Shown here piece after piece: positions 19,370 through 28,694 of a DNA stretch of 64,000 nucleotides. The stretch comes from Haemophilus influenzae (lineage in GTDB: Bacteria > Pseudomonadota > Gammaproteobacteria > Enterobacterales > Pasteurellaceae), in contig NZ_AP018771.1 of the NCBI RefSeq assembly GCF_019703545.1, forward strand, positions 1,116,001 to 1,180,000, in the 5' to 3' direction. Position numbers and translations under genes: made by a program. Numbering within the stretch: position 1 is the stretch's first letter; each line of letters begins with the position of its first letter. Below the pieces are notes generated by a model that was given only the letters and a program-made list of their open reading frames with translations, was not told the origin of the DNA and ran no database searches.

Positions 19370-21865
19370 CTAATATTCTCCTTTATATTCACGAATATCC
19401 ACTGTTGTATCATAAAGTCCAATTTGTTCTGAATGATGTTTCACAACACCAGTATACTCAAGACTGCTATCTTCATAGCGTTTGAATTTAAATACAGCAT
19501 CGTTCATCAAACCTTTATTAAACAAATTAAGGCTGACTAATAGATCAAAATCGGCTTGCGTTAAGCCTGTCACCTTTTTAAATAATTCACTATCTAGTTG
19601 TCGGATTACATCTTCTAAGATATATTCGCGGTAATCGGTCAAATACATAAAAATCGGAATACGGGTGGCGAACTTTATCAATTTTTCTTGAATCTGTTTA
19701 CGCAAACTTTTCTCCGCTTTTTCTTCCTCCGAAATCGCTTTTTTCTCTTGCGGTGTCGGGTTATCGCCTGACTCTTTTTTCGCTTTTTTGACTGCTTCTG
19801 ATTTATTGATGATGGTTTCTAAATCTAAATTTAACTGACGGAAGCCTTCAATATTCATCAATGCTTTCATTGCCTGATCGTTATTTTTCAGTTTTCTAAG
19901 TGTGTCATTGTCCACGTTCACCAACAACGCACTTTCCCAACGACGTGCCAAAAGTGTTGCCGTTGTGCCACTCATCACCATATCTAAAATGCCCGATGCA
20001 TCAATTGGTAGCATTGAGCTTCCATTATATGCCAACACAGGCAAAAATTGGATAAATTCCGCCACTTTACGTTCTGGGTTAATACTCTCTGTATTCAGTT
20101 GGCAGCTGTAATCAGCAAGCTGTCGCAATGCTCGGTCTGGTGCGAAATCAAACACATAGCAATTCTCTTTTAGAATACATTGTGCATTGGGATTATTCGG
20201 ATCTTGTCCACGTAATACCCAAGGGGTTTGCACGCGGAAAGCTGCTTGGAAATAAGTTTCCGGGCTGGCAAGGTTTCGCAACATAAAAATCCCTGCCCAA
20301 GGTGCAACGGATACACCTGTCGTCAATTTACCACAGCTAAGCGTAATGCTTTTGGTTTTAAGTGGATCTTGCATCGCCTTTTTCACGGGAATTAATGCAT
20401 CAGCCCCCATTCCTGCTTCATTACCTGCCGCCACAATAATTTGATAATCGTGGTAAAACGTATTTTGCGATTGAGCCAATAAATTCCGCATTGCATAACA
20501 GCTTGCCACATTTGGTAAGAACCAAAGGGTGTGTAACAAACTGCCTAATAAATTGGCATCACTAAATGGCATTGGTGGGCGTTCTGCGCCCATTTTGAGA
20601 TTATCTACCGTAGTAGAAAGTAGCTGCCCACGAATAAGATCTAACCATTTTTGCACTTCATTTTGGTATTTAAATTTCGCTTTTTCTCCTTCACCTGTAG
20701 CAGAGAAAAATACATTTAAATCAAACTCAGCAAACTCTCCTTTTAAGGCAACTTCACGAATTTCATCGGGTAATTGATAAGTCAGCATCACCATTTTCGG
20801 CAAGGCTAAATATGGGTTATCTTCGCCTTCCCACGTATTTTTGGCTTTTTGCTCATCGGAATACGTCCAGTTGAAAATTTGCTCTTCAATAAACTCGCCC
20901 GAATTGATGGCACGGAATGGCGTACCCGATAAATAAAGGTAATGATCGGTGGTAATTGGCAACAATTCCTCATCAAAGTAGTTAGGCGAATCAAGCTCCA
21001 TTTCGTGCTCTTCGGCTTTCTGTTGCTTGGATTGCTCTTTCTCCCAATCATTATCGGCAAAGAGATCTTTCGCCTTGTCTCGCCACGCACCGTAGTGATA
21101 TTCATCAAAAATCACACAGTCCCAATTGATAGCGTGTACCCATTCATTTTTGAGCTTAATCCCGCCCGCTTTGCTTTTGCCCAAATAATCTTGGAACGAA
21201 CCAAAACAAACCTGCGGAAAATTCGCATTCATTTGCCAATCTTTTTCTTCTGTCACGAACGCCCAATCTTGGAAATCAAGGTGATTTTGTAAATCTTCTT
21301 GCCACGCGTTTTGTACTGCAGGTTTAAACGTTAGTACTAACACTTTCTTCCACCCCATTCTTTTTGCTAATTGGTACGCTGCAAAGGTTTTCCCAAAACG
21401 CATTTTTGCATTCCAAAGAAAATGGGGAATTTTATCTTGATTAAGTGGGTCATTGACAAAATTCTGGAAATAATCAACCGCTTTTTCCACCGCACTTTGC
21501 TGTTCAGGACGCATGCCGAAGTTAAAAATCGCTTGGCGTTTCTGCACTACGCCCGTTTTTATTTCCAATAATGCCACTTGTACTGCTTTTAAATCACATT
21601 TAAACCATTCTCCATCAAGACGTTCTACGCCATGTTTCAGCAAAACTTGATGCACTTCGTGATCAGTAAAAAATGAGCCATCTTCACGGATTGCCTCTTG
21701 GTCTAGTTCAATACGATAACTTTGGGAAGGTAATACAACAGGATATTGTTCTTTTAAGCGTTCCGTTACGGTTCTTGTGGTGTAACCGACTTTTAGACAA
21801 TTGGGATAACGGGTGTCAGCGTAAGCATAAATTCTCGGACGACGTAGCGGTGAAAGGTAGCTCAT
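19370..21865 (-). CDS. Restriction protein: GIY-YIG-like nuclease plus SF2 helicase
   Basis: Large putative restriction subunit, 831 residues. The N-terminus (about 8-95) looks like a GIY-YIG/T5orf172 nuclease domain (IYAYADTRYPNCLKVGYTTRTVTERL). A superfamily-2 helicase follows: Walker A NAKMRFGKTFAAY at about 152-164, the DEYH box in VIFDEYHYGAWRD at 254-257, motif III SGTPFRA at about 313, and a motif VI-like FQAAFRVQTPW. The C-terminal third (about 600-831) has charged linkers and no known domain. The ATG follows AAAGGAAA. It lies downstream of two methylase-type genes on the same strand, so it is likely the cutting/translocating part of a type III-like or type IIG-like system. The recognition sequence is unknown. 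Confidence 0.85.
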   Translation of the reverse strand: MSYLSPLRRPRIYAYADTRYPNCLKVGYTTRTVTERLKEQYPVVLPSQSYRIELDQEAIREDGSFFTDHEVHQVLLKHGVERLDGEWFKCDLKAVQVALLEIKTGVVQKRQAIFNFGMRPEQQSAVEKAVDYFQNFVNDPLNQDKIPHFLWNAKMRFGKTFAAYQLAKRMGWKKVLVLTFKPAVQNAWQEDLQNHLDFQDWAFVTEEKDWQMNANFPQVCFGSFQDYLGKSKAGGIKLKNEWVHAINWDCVIFDEYHYGAWRDKAKDLFADNDWEKEQSKQQKAEEHEMELDSPNYFDEELLPITTDHYLYLSGTPFRAINSGEFIEEQIFNWTYSDEQKAKNTWEGEDNPYLALPKMVMLTYQLPDEIREVALKGEFAEFDLNVFFSATGEGEKAKFKYQNEVQKWLDLIRGQLLSTTVDNLKMGAERPPMPFSDANLLGSLLHTLWFLPNVASCYAMRNLLAQSQNTFYHDYQIIVAAGNEAGMGADALIPVKKAMQDPLKTKSITLSCGKLTTGVSVAPWAGIFMLRNLASPETYFQAAFRVQTPWVLRGQDPNNPNAQCILKENCYVFDFAPDRALRQLADYSCQLNTESINPERKVAEFIQFLPVLAYNGSSMLPIDASGILDMVMSGTTATLLARRWESALLVNVDNDTLRKLKNNDQAMKALMNIEGFRQLNLDLETIINKSEAVKKAKKESGDNPTPQEKKAISEEEKAEKSLRKQIQEKLIKFATRIPIFMYLTDYREYILEDVIRQLDSELFKKVTGLTQADFDLLVSLNLFNKGLMNDAVFKFKRYEDSSLEYTGVVKHHSEQIGLYDTTVDIREYKGEY

Positions 21866-21909
21866 TGTTTTTCCTTTGTGGTATTACAGACATATAAAAT
21901 ATAAATTTT

Positions 21910-22044
21910 GCTCAAAAACTCCCCTCTTTAGCAAAGAGGGGCAGGGGGGAGATTTGGCAGGAATGAAAACGAAGCTCATGAGAAATTAAGATCGCAATCA
22001 AATCTCCCCTAACCCCTCTTTTCTAAAGAGGGGGATCTTGAGCG
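21910..22044. mobile_element. MITE-like element with about 46-bp inverted ends
   Basis: The gap between the restriction and methylase genes is almost entirely an inverted-repeat element. The left end (from 21910) and the reverse complement of the right end (to about 22044) both begin GCTCAA, then CCCCTCTTTAG and AAAGAGGGG, and end in GGGGAGATTT, with a few mismatches and small gaps. Each arm also contains its own hairpin (CCCCTCTTT / AAAGAGGGG). The middle part, about 45 bases, is unique. It encodes no protein. No target-site duplication was evident. The right end touches the stop codon of the methylase gene (22045). Confidence 0.7.
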
Positions 22045-23562
22045 TTATTCATTAGAAACAGGGCGAACCATTGATTCAATATATTCAATTTCTGCTTGCG
22101 TTAATTGATATTTTTCATAGAGTTCTTTGTCTGTCCATGGTTTAGAGAAGTCTTGCATTGGAACAAGTTCATAGACTTTTTTAGTGGTATGTTGGGTATT
22201 TTTCTTGAGCGTAAGCATAAAATGGAAAAAGCGCGTATTAATGTAACTCATTACATTTTCACAGGTTTGCTTATCTTCAAATGGTCCCATAACAAGATAA
22301 GTTTCCGTGCAAGCGGTATTGGGTTCGGCATAAATCGGTTTTACCCAGTCGGTTTTACTATCTCCGGAACCCACAGCATAAGGTGCAATAACTTTATGAG
22401 TATGAATCCATTGCTTATTAACAGGTATATCTTCTTGTTTTACATAACCAGTACCTTTATTTTGATAAAGTTTTACGTTATGAACTGATGATTTATACGG
22501 TACAGAATTTCCTTTAAAATTTGTTGCTAATCCAAATGGCTTTCTTCCACTAATTACATCACTAAAACTTTTTTCTTCTTTTTCTTTTACTTTCCTTAAA
22601 ATGTGAATAGCACTGTTATAACGAATTAAAAAATCTAATCCCTCTTCTTTAAGCGGTCGTTTCATTTCAGAAATTTGCGAATTTTTTTCATGTGTCACAA
22701 TTAAGCAATCATCGTTGTGTTGTTGTTCCCAAAGGAAGTAACAAACCCCACCTTTAATTTCTACACCAGTAAAACAATCACTTGAATTTGGAAAATCATG
22801 AATTTCTGAAATTCGTCGGTCATTGAGCATTTGATCACGAAAATCATCTAAACCTTTCCCGCCTGTAAACCATCTTGCAGGAATAATCATCGAAAGGTAT
22901 TTGGGCTGTAATTTAATGGCTTGTTGTACAAATTGATCATAAATCGGTTTGGCACTGGCTTGTGCACCACCATCACTTAACTGATACGGCGGATTGCCGA
23001 TAATGACATCAAATTTCACAGGTAATTTCTCATTGATATTGGCTAACTCTTGATGAATAAAGGAATAGGCGTGGTTTTCTAATTCATCGCGACGGTCATA
23101 AACTTGTTCACTTGCACCGCACTTTATGCAACGTCCGTTTTCCCATTGGTGTTTTAGCGGAGAATAAAAAATATTGCCTTGCGGGTGGTTAAATCCCTCA
23201 CAAACAGAAAATTTTCCATTAGCTTCACGGCTGCAATAAAGTGTGCGACGGGCAAGTAAAGCAGTGAGTTCGGTTATACCTAAGCCAAAAATTTGTTTGG
23301 TTAGAATATGGTTGATTCGTGTTTGTAAATCGGGGATTTCGTCTTTTAACCCTTCCAATAATCGTTTGGCAATTTCTCGTAAAAACACGCCTGATTTAGT
23401 GGCAGGATCGAGAAATGTTGTTTTTGATGAACAGAATAATTCTTGCGGCAATAAATCCAACATTTGATTGGCAAGTGCAGGCGAGGTAAACACTTCGTCA
23501 TTTGATAAATTCGCCAAGCAAGAAAGCACGTCAGGGTTATAGTTTATCGATGGGTTTTGCAT
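22045..23562 (-). CDS. N6-adenine DNA methyltransferase (Eco57I-like type) of the RM island
   Basis: Modification enzyme, 505 residues. Motif X is DEVFTSPALANQM (about 23-35), the SAM-binding motif I is TFLDPATKSGVFLREIA (about 49-65), and the catalytic motif IV is VIIGNPPYQL (about 186-195), the NPPY type of N6-adenine methylases. Between them is a cysteine set (two Cys in the LYCSREANGKFSVC segment, then CIKC) that may bind zinc. The C-terminal half (about 300-500) resembles a target-recognition region. Its start overlaps the preceding gene by 26 bases, so translation is probably coupled. The MITE-like element follows its stop. Confidence 0.85.
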   Translation of the reverse strand: MQNPSINYNPDVLSCLANLSNDEVFTSPALANQMLDLLPQELFCSSKTTFLDPATKSGVFLREIAKRLLEGLKDEIPDLQTRINHILTKQIFGLGITELTALLARRTLYCSREANGKFSVCEGFNHPQGNIFYSPLKHQWENGRCIKCGASEQVYDRRDELENHAYSFIHQELANINEKLPVKFDVIIGNPPYQLSDGGAQASAKPIYDQFVQQAIKLQPKYLSMIIPARWFTGGKGLDDFRDQMLNDRRISEIHDFPNSSDCFTGVEIKGGVCYFLWEQQHNDDCLIVTHEKNSQISEMKRPLKEEGLDFLIRYNSAIHILRKVKEKEEKSFSDVISGRKPFGLATNFKGNSVPYKSSVHNVKLYQNKGTGYVKQEDIPVNKQWIHTHKVIAPYAVGSGDSKTDWVKPIYAEPNTACTETYLVMGPFEDKQTCENVMSYINTRFFHFMLTLKKNTQHTTKKVYELVPMQDFSKPWTDKELYEKYQLTQAEIEYIESMVRPVSNE

Positions 23563-24166
23563 TTTGGATGTCCAGAAAATAACAGCTTCGAAATTCTTGT
23601 AAGGATTGATAAGGCGAACCCGCGTTATCCACCAAATATTGATATTGGAAATCGTGCCGTTTGAGTGAAAATTTGCGAGGAAACGACACGGGAGACCATT
23701 GCGAAAAATGCAAAAATTCTTGACTCTCGGTGTAGCACATGGTTAAGGCATTTCCTTGCACAATGTTCAGGCTCAGAATAAAAGCCACCACCGCAATGCA
23801 ATCAGGATTCGTCTGGTTGGGAAATGTTTGTTCATATTGCAAAATAAAATAAGAAAGTAACCGCTTGCGACAAGCCTTAACGTTATCTTTCAATAGTTCA
23901 ATACCATAAATAGAGCAGACTGCTAGCACCGCATAAAACTCATATTCTCGTTGAGAAGTGCGGTAGTTTTTTTCAACGATTTCTAATTTTCTTTTCAGAA
24001 TTTGAATTAAAAAATTGCCATTACCACAAGCGGGCTCAAGAAAACGGGATTCAATCCGTAAGGTTTCATCTTTAACAAGATCTAACATCACATTTACTTC
24101 TTGCTCACGAGTAAACACTTCCCCGTGATCCGCAACACGCTGTTTTGATTTAATTTGTTTGGTCAT
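23537..24166 (-). CDS. Small methylase-like protein without a visible NPPY motif
   Basis: A 209-residue SAM-dependent methylase-type protein. The conserved start RVADHGEVFTREQEVNVM (motif X) is followed by FLEPACGNGNFLIQILKRKL (motif I) and YGIELLKDNVKACRKRL (motif II). I see no NPPY; at the matching place there is only NIVQGNALTM. It may be a specificity or dimer partner of the next gene, or a truncated enzyme. I prefer the ATG at 24166, because the frame upstream (open to a TTG at 24253) translates the ACGTAA repeats into repetitive NYV-type residues. No good Shine-Dalgarno precedes either start. The last 26 bases overlap the next gene. Confidence 0.72.
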   Translation of the reverse strand: MTKQIKSKQRVADHGEVFTREQEVNVMLDLVKDETLRIESRFLEPACGNGNFLIQILKRKLEIVEKNYRTSQREYEFYAVLAVCSIYGIELLKDNVKACRKRLLSYFILQYEQTFPNQTNPDCIAVVAFILSLNIVQGNALTMCYTESQEFLHFSQWSPVSFPRKFSLKRHDFQYQYLVDNAGSPYQSLQEFRSCYFLDIQNAKPIDKL

Positions 24167-24228
24167 AACGTAATTAACGTAACTTTTAACGTAATTTAAA
24201 GCGTAATTATAATAATTGTTACGTAATT
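24167..24228. repeat. Five ACGTAA-type repeats at the regulator/methylase junction
   Basis: Copies of (A/T)(A/G/T)CGTAA(T/C)T begin at 24167, 24176, 24188, 24200 and 24220. A weaker one (TCGTAAAT) is at 24243. Start-to-start spacings are 9, 12, 12 and 20 bases. They lie between the divergent regulator and methylase genes, directly in front of the methylase ATG, as expected for operators of an autoregulated control protein. The binding protein is inferred, not shown. Confidence 0.62.
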
Positions 24229-24277
24229 TTTCATCAAGATTTTCGTAAATCAAAAAGATCTGTTTAAAGTTGCAGAT

Positions 24278-24694
24278 ATGAATGAAAAAGAAAAATTTGC
24301 AACAAATTTACGTCGTATCTTGATTGAGAAGGGCTATGAACCAAAAGCCTCGGTAATTGAGCGTGAATTTAACTTACGTCATTATGGTAAACCGATTGGT
24401 TTGCACGCTGTCGCTCGCTGGTTAAGAGGAGAGGGATTGCCTTCGCTTGCTCGCTTACAAACCTTGGCGAAATGGCTTGAAATTGATATTCAAGAATTAG
24501 TATCAGATAAAAGAGCCTATCAAGTTGCAAAATTAGAAAAGAAAAAAGAACCGAATAAGCATATTTGGGAAAGTGCAGCAAGCTATCAAGATCAAACGCT
24601 TTTTCAGATATTCTTGAATTTGCCACAAGAGCAGAAAAAAGTGGTACGTGAGGTGATTATGGCGATGGATAAGGCGTATCGTTCGGGAAAATAA
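24278..24694 (+). CDS. XRE-type helix-turn-helix regulator of the RM island
   Basis: A 138-residue putative DNA-binding protein. The N-terminal part (about 5-75) has a lambda-repressor-like fold: NLRRILIEKG, then HAVARWLRGEGLPSLARLQTLAKWLEI, a typical XRE recognition region. A charged linker (KLEKKKEP) leads to a helical C-terminus (about 100-138) that may dimerise. It is divergent from the methylase gene with the ACGTAA repeats between them, which suggests a controller (C-protein-like) role in timing methylation before restriction; that role is inferred from position. A phage-type repressor origin is also possible. Confidence 0.75.
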   Translation: MNEKEKFATNLRRILIEKGYEPKASVIEREFNLRHYGKPIGLHAVARWLRGEGLPSLARLQTLAKWLEIDIQELVSDKRAYQVAKLEKKKEPNKHIWESAASYQDQTLFQIFLNLPQEQKKVVREVIMAMDKAYRSGK

Positions 24695-24699
24695 TACGA

Positions 24700-24732
24700 A
24701 TAACCACACTTTTCAAAAGTGCGGTTATTTTT
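24700..24732. terminator. Two-way terminator from an uptake-signal pair
   Basis: ATAACCACACTTTT and AAAGTGCGGTTAT form a stem with a two-base loop and one mismatch, followed by TTTTT. The flanking genes (regulator and pepA) converge here. One arm contains an uptake signal. Confidence 0.8.
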
Positions 24733-24741
24733 ATACCTATT

Positions 24742-26217
24742 TTATTTAACCTGATTAATCAAAAATTGGGTTAATAGCGAAACAGGGCGACCTGTTGCAC
24801 CTTTATTTGCGCCTTGTAACCAAGCTGTACCTGCAATGTCTAAATGAGCCCAGCGATATTTTTTCGTGAAGTTAGACAAAAATGCACCCGCTGTAATTGC
24901 ACCACCCCAACGACCGCCAATGTTGGCAAGGTCGGCGAAAGGTGATTTCAGTTGCTCTTGATATTCTTCGCTTAATGGTAAACGCCACGCTTTGTCAGTG
25001 GTTTCTGTTGCGGCTTGGAGTAGTGCATTGGCAAGATTGTTATCTGTAGAAACTAAGCCGCTATTGTGTTGCCCTAGTGCAACCACACAAGCACCAGTCA
25101 AGGTTGCAACATCAATAACAAGCTCAGGTTCAAAACGCTCAACATAAGTAAGGGCATCACAAAGCACTAAGCGACCTTCCGCATCGGTGTTGAGCACTTC
25201 TACGGTTAAACCATTCATAGTGGTAAGAATATCGCCTGGGCGATAAGCATTGCCATCTGGCAGATTTTCACAACCTGCTAAAACACCAATAACGTTTAAT
25301 GGCAAGTTCAACTGTGCAATGGCTTTCATTGTGCCGAAGACAGAGGCTGCACCGCACATATCATATTTCATTTCATCCATATCTGCGGCGGGTTTAAGTG
25401 AAATACCGCCAGCATCAAAGGTTAATCCTTTGCCTACAAGTACAATAGGTTTGGCGTTTTTATCTGGCGCATTATTGAATGTTAAAACAGACATATAAGC
25501 ACGGTTTTCAGAGCCTTTTGAGACGGCAAGATAAGCGTTCATTCCAAGTTTTGCCATTTCTTCTTCATCCACAACTTTCAATGAAAGTGCGGTAGAATTT
25601 TCTGCTAAATTTTTTGCTTGCTCAGCAAGATAAGCTGGATTACAAATATTTGGTGGCATATTTGCGATGTCGCGTGCTGCTTTTATGCCTGAGCTAATGG
25701 CATTGGCGTGAGAAATAGCTTGTTGTGCTTGAGCACAATCCGTATTGAAGATGAAAGATTCTAAAACAGAGGTTTCTGCTTTTTGAGATTTGAAATGATC
25801 AAATTGATAATTGGTGTGTTCAATCGTTTCAATGGCAAAGCGGATATTCCAATAAAGATCACGATCTTTTAATTCAATTTCAGTTAAATAAGAAACGACT
25901 TCACGCGCGTTGGTTTCTTTTAGCGTTTTTAATACAGCTTGGATGATTTGTTTATATTGACGCTCTGTGAGTTCTCCTTTTTTGCCACAGCCAACGATTA
26001 ATAGGCGTTTAGCAGATAAACCTTGAAGATCACGAAGTAAAATGGTTTGGGCTAATTTGCCAGTGAGCTCACCTGATTTCACTAAATCGTTTAAATAACC
26101 TTGGGTTAATTGATCGATTTCATTAAAACTTTTTGAAAATTTATTATTTTCATAGACGCCTAAAACAATGCAATCAGTGGCTTGAGAAAGTGCGGTATTT
26201 TTTGCTTGATATTTCAT
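24742..26217 (-). CDS. pepA: Cytosol aminopeptidase (leucyl aminopeptidase PepA)
   Basis: Two-metal M17 aminopeptidase that trims N-terminal residues from peptides, 491 residues. Metal and active-site motifs: [19 protein letters not shown] at about 258-276 (Lys, Asp), YDMCGAASV, and the family signature [14 protein letters not shown] at about 342. In enterobacteria PepA also binds DNA in site-specific recombination. Divergent from lptF, an arrangement conserved in gammaproteobacteria. Confidence 0.96.
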   Translation of the reverse strand: MKYQAKNTALSQATDCIVLGVYENNKFSKSFNEIDQLTQGYLNDLVKSGELTGKLAQTILLRDLQGLSAKRLLIVGCGKKGELTERQYKQIIQAVLKTLKETNAREVVSYLTEIELKDRDLYWNIRFAIETIEHTNYQFDHFKSQKAETSVLESFIFNTDCAQAQQAISHANAISSGIKAARDIANMPPNICNPAYLAEQAKNLAENSTALSLKVVDEEEMAKLGMNAYLAVSKGSENRAYMSVLTFNNAPDKNAKPIVLVGKGLTFDAGGISLKPAADMDEMKYDMCGAASVFGTMKAIAQLNLPLNVIGVLAGCENLPDGNAYRPGDILTTMNGLTVEVLNTDAEGRLVLCDALTYVERFEPELVIDVATLTGACVVALGQHNSGLVSTDNNLANALLQAATETTDKAWRLPLSEEYQEQLKSPFADLANIGGRWGGAITAGAFLSNFTKKYRWAHLDIAGTAWLQGANKGATGRPVSLLTQFLINQVK

Positions 26218-26324
26218 TTGTTGTCCTTAAATTTCTGTTTAATTCAGCGAAAATAAGTTATCATATGCGACCGATTTTATCCAGTTTTCCTCCGTTTTAG
26301 ATTTAGAAAAACAAACGAAATAAG

Positions 26325-27428
26325 ATGATTTTAATTCGATATTTAATAAAAGAAGTTTTCAAAAGCCAAATCGCAATTTTACTAATTTTGCTATTGATTT
26401 TTTTTAGTCAGCAGTTTGTGCGTGTATTAGGTGCGGCGGCAAATGGGAATGTGCCAGCTGATTTGGTTTTCTCTTTATTAGGCTTGGGAATGCCAACAAT
26501 GGCGCAGTTGATGTTGCCACTATGTTTATTTATTGCGATTTTACTGACTTTTGGTCGCCTTTACGCTGAAAGTGAAATCACAGTAATGCGTGCGTGCGGT
26601 GTGGGGCAACGGATTTTGGTTAAAGTGGCACTGATTATGTCTTTATTAACGGCAGGTATTGCCGCCTATAACGCATTATGGCTTTCGCCTTGGGCAATTC
26701 AAAAACAAGTGAATATGGTGGAAGATGCAAAGGCTAATCCAACCGTTGGCGTGCTGTCTTCAGGTCAGTTTATTTCTACCAATAACAATAACGTTGTGTT
26801 ATTTATTGATAAGATTAAAGATAATCAAATCCGCAATGTTTATTTATTTCAAATGACACCTCAAAAACAAACAAAACCTTCAGTGATAACAGCTGAAAAA
26901 GGGGAATTAATTGCGTTGCCAAATGGTGATCAAGTCTTAAATTTGAAAAATACAAAACGGGTTGAAGGAACCTCCGCTTTGCCAGATTTTCGCATTACGC
27001 ATTTTGATGAATATCACGCCTATTTAGGTTATCAATCCGCAGAAAATACCAATGATGAAGTAGCAGAATTAACATTGTCTCAACTTATCGATTTAGATTC
27101 TTCTTCTGCGAAAGCTGAATTGCATTGGCGTATTACCTTAATTTTGGCAGTGCCATTAATGGCATTGATTGCTGTACCATTAAGTCGCGTAAATCCTCGA
27201 CAAGGTAGATTTGCCAAAATTTTACCCGCACTTTTACTCTATTTAATTTATTTCTTGTTACAAAGCTCTTTTAAATCTGCAGGTTCAGCGGGAAAATTAG
27301 AGGCTGAACTCTTAATGCCGCTTGTTAATATCGGATTTTTCTTACTTGCTGTGGTGTTGAATAGCTGGGACAGTGAAATAATGTATAAATTTCGCTATTT
27401 ATTCAGTAAGAAAGGATCGGCAAAATGA
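26325..27428 (+). CDS. lptF: LPS export permease LptF
   Basis: Inner-membrane half of the LptB2FG transporter that extracts lipooligosaccharide for export, 367 residues. It has six membrane helices, three at each end (about 12-120 and 270-345), with a periplasmic beta-jellyroll domain between them. The motif [17 protein letters not shown], the coupling helix that meets LptB, is visible at about 78. Its last codons overlap lptG by 4 bases (ATGA), so the two are translated together. Confidence 0.96.
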
Positions 27429-28501
27429 TAAATACCCTTGATCGTTATATTGGAAAAAGTATTCTTGGCACGATTTTTGCTACTTTAATGACTTTAGTGG
27501 GATTGTCGGCGATTATTAAATTTGTCGAACAATTTCGTAGTGTAGGTAAAGGCACTTATGATATTTGGCAAGCGGTAATTTTTACTGGTTTAACTATACC
27601 GAAAGATATTGAAACTTTCTTTCCTATGGCAGCATTGCTTGGGGCATTAATTGCACTAGGTAATCTTGCTAGCAGAAGCGAACTTGTTATTATGCAATCA
27701 GCTGGATTTTCTCGCTTTAAAATAGGTATAGCGGTAATGAAAACTGCATTACCATTAGTAGTATTTACAATGATTATTGGGGAGTGGGGAATTCCACAAA
27801 CAGAACAATTTGCACGAGATATGCGTGCTAAGGCTCTTTCTGGTGGTTCAATACTTTCAATTAAAAATGGTGTGTGGGCGAAAGATGGTCATCATTTTGT
27901 ATTTGTTAGGCGTGTGACGGATGATACAAAATTAGACGATATTTATATTTATACCTTTGATCTACAGCAGAATTTAATAAAATTAAAACATGCAAACCAG
28001 GCGAGTTATTCTGAAGATGAAGCTAAATGGACATTGCGTCAAGTTAATCATTCAACGATTACGAAAGATGAAATCATCACAACGAATCATTTATCAGAAA
28101 CTTGGGAAACTAGTTTGACGCCAGATAAATTAGGTGCGGTTTCTTTGCGCCCGACATCATTATCTATCTCAGGTTTATATCATTACATTTCATTTCTGCG
28201 TGAAACAGGGCAAGATGTGAGTCGTTTTGAACTCACGTTTTGGCGTAAAATTTTCCAGCCTGTATCCGTTGGCGTAATGATGTTATTAGCCTTATCTTTT
28301 ATTTTTGGCTCGCTACGCAGTGTGACTGCAGGCGCAAGGATAGTTACTGGGATTTGTGTAGGATTTTTATTTTATGTTGTTAATGAAATTTTAGGACAAA
28401 CGAGTGTAGTTTACGGTATTCCTGCTATTTTTGGTGCATTGATCCCGAGCTTGCTTTTCATTGTAATGATTTGGTGGTTATTAAGTCGTAAGCGAGATTA
28501 A
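27425..28501 (+). CDS. lptG: LPS export permease LptG
   Basis: Partner of LptF in the LptB2FG exporter, 358 residues. It has the same six-helix plan with a periplasmic domain (about 120-260). The coupling motif [20 protein letters not shown] lies at about 79. LptB, C and A genes are not in this window. The stop is followed by the metE leader. Confidence 0.96.
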
Positions 28502-28552
28502 TTTTAAGGAAATAAGTTAGCTGAATTGATTCATCGTTATTTGATAGATAAA

Positions 28553-28631
28553 AGAATGCTTGATTATGAATTTATTTAATGTAAATCCTGAAAATAATAA
28601 GTTTGCATAATAAATGAAGATCAAGCATTCT
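28553..28631. repeat. 12-bp inverted repeat in the metE leader
   Basis: AGAATGCTTGAT (28553-28564) is the exact reverse complement of ATCAAGCATTCT (28620-28631), with an AT-rich spacer of 55 bases, just upstream of the MetJ boxes. It could be a long hairpin ending lptG transcripts or a regulator site. The role is unknown. Confidence 0.5.
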
Positions 28632-28641
28632 ATATTGGTAT

Positions 28642-28657
28642 AGACGTTTAGCCGTCT
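28642..28657. promoter_or_regulatory. Two MetJ boxes upstream of metE
   Basis: Adjacent 8-mers AGACGTTT and AGCCGTCT match the MetJ consensus AGACGTCT at 7 of 8 positions each, in the usual head-to-tail array of two. They lie 38 bases before the metE start, consistent with repression by MetJ and S-adenosylmethionine. Confidence 0.83.
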
Positions 28658-28694
28658 AAATGATTAAAAAAATTACTTTAAATTGGGAGTTATT

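Noticed and set aside
20942..21292. A 116-residue plus-strand frame within the restriction gene
   Set aside because: It lies on the antisense strand of the helicase domain; its sequence mirrors the conserved region and lacks a ribosome site.
21919..22034. A CRISPR-like reading of the repeated CCCCTCTTT / AAAGAGGGG units
   Set aside because: There are only two arms in inverted orientation with no spacers and no cas genes; the inverted-repeat element explains them.
24164..24253. An N-terminal extension of the small methylase from a TTG at 24253
   Set aside because: It would translate the ACGTAA repeats into repetitive residues and is atypical for the family. The ATG at 24166 is preferred, although neither start has a good ribosome site.
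19265..24741. Search for direct repeats or an attachment site flanking the RM island
   Set aside because: The two flanks hold unrelated terminators. No repeat, integrase gene or tRNA junction was seen, so no excision mechanism is claimed.
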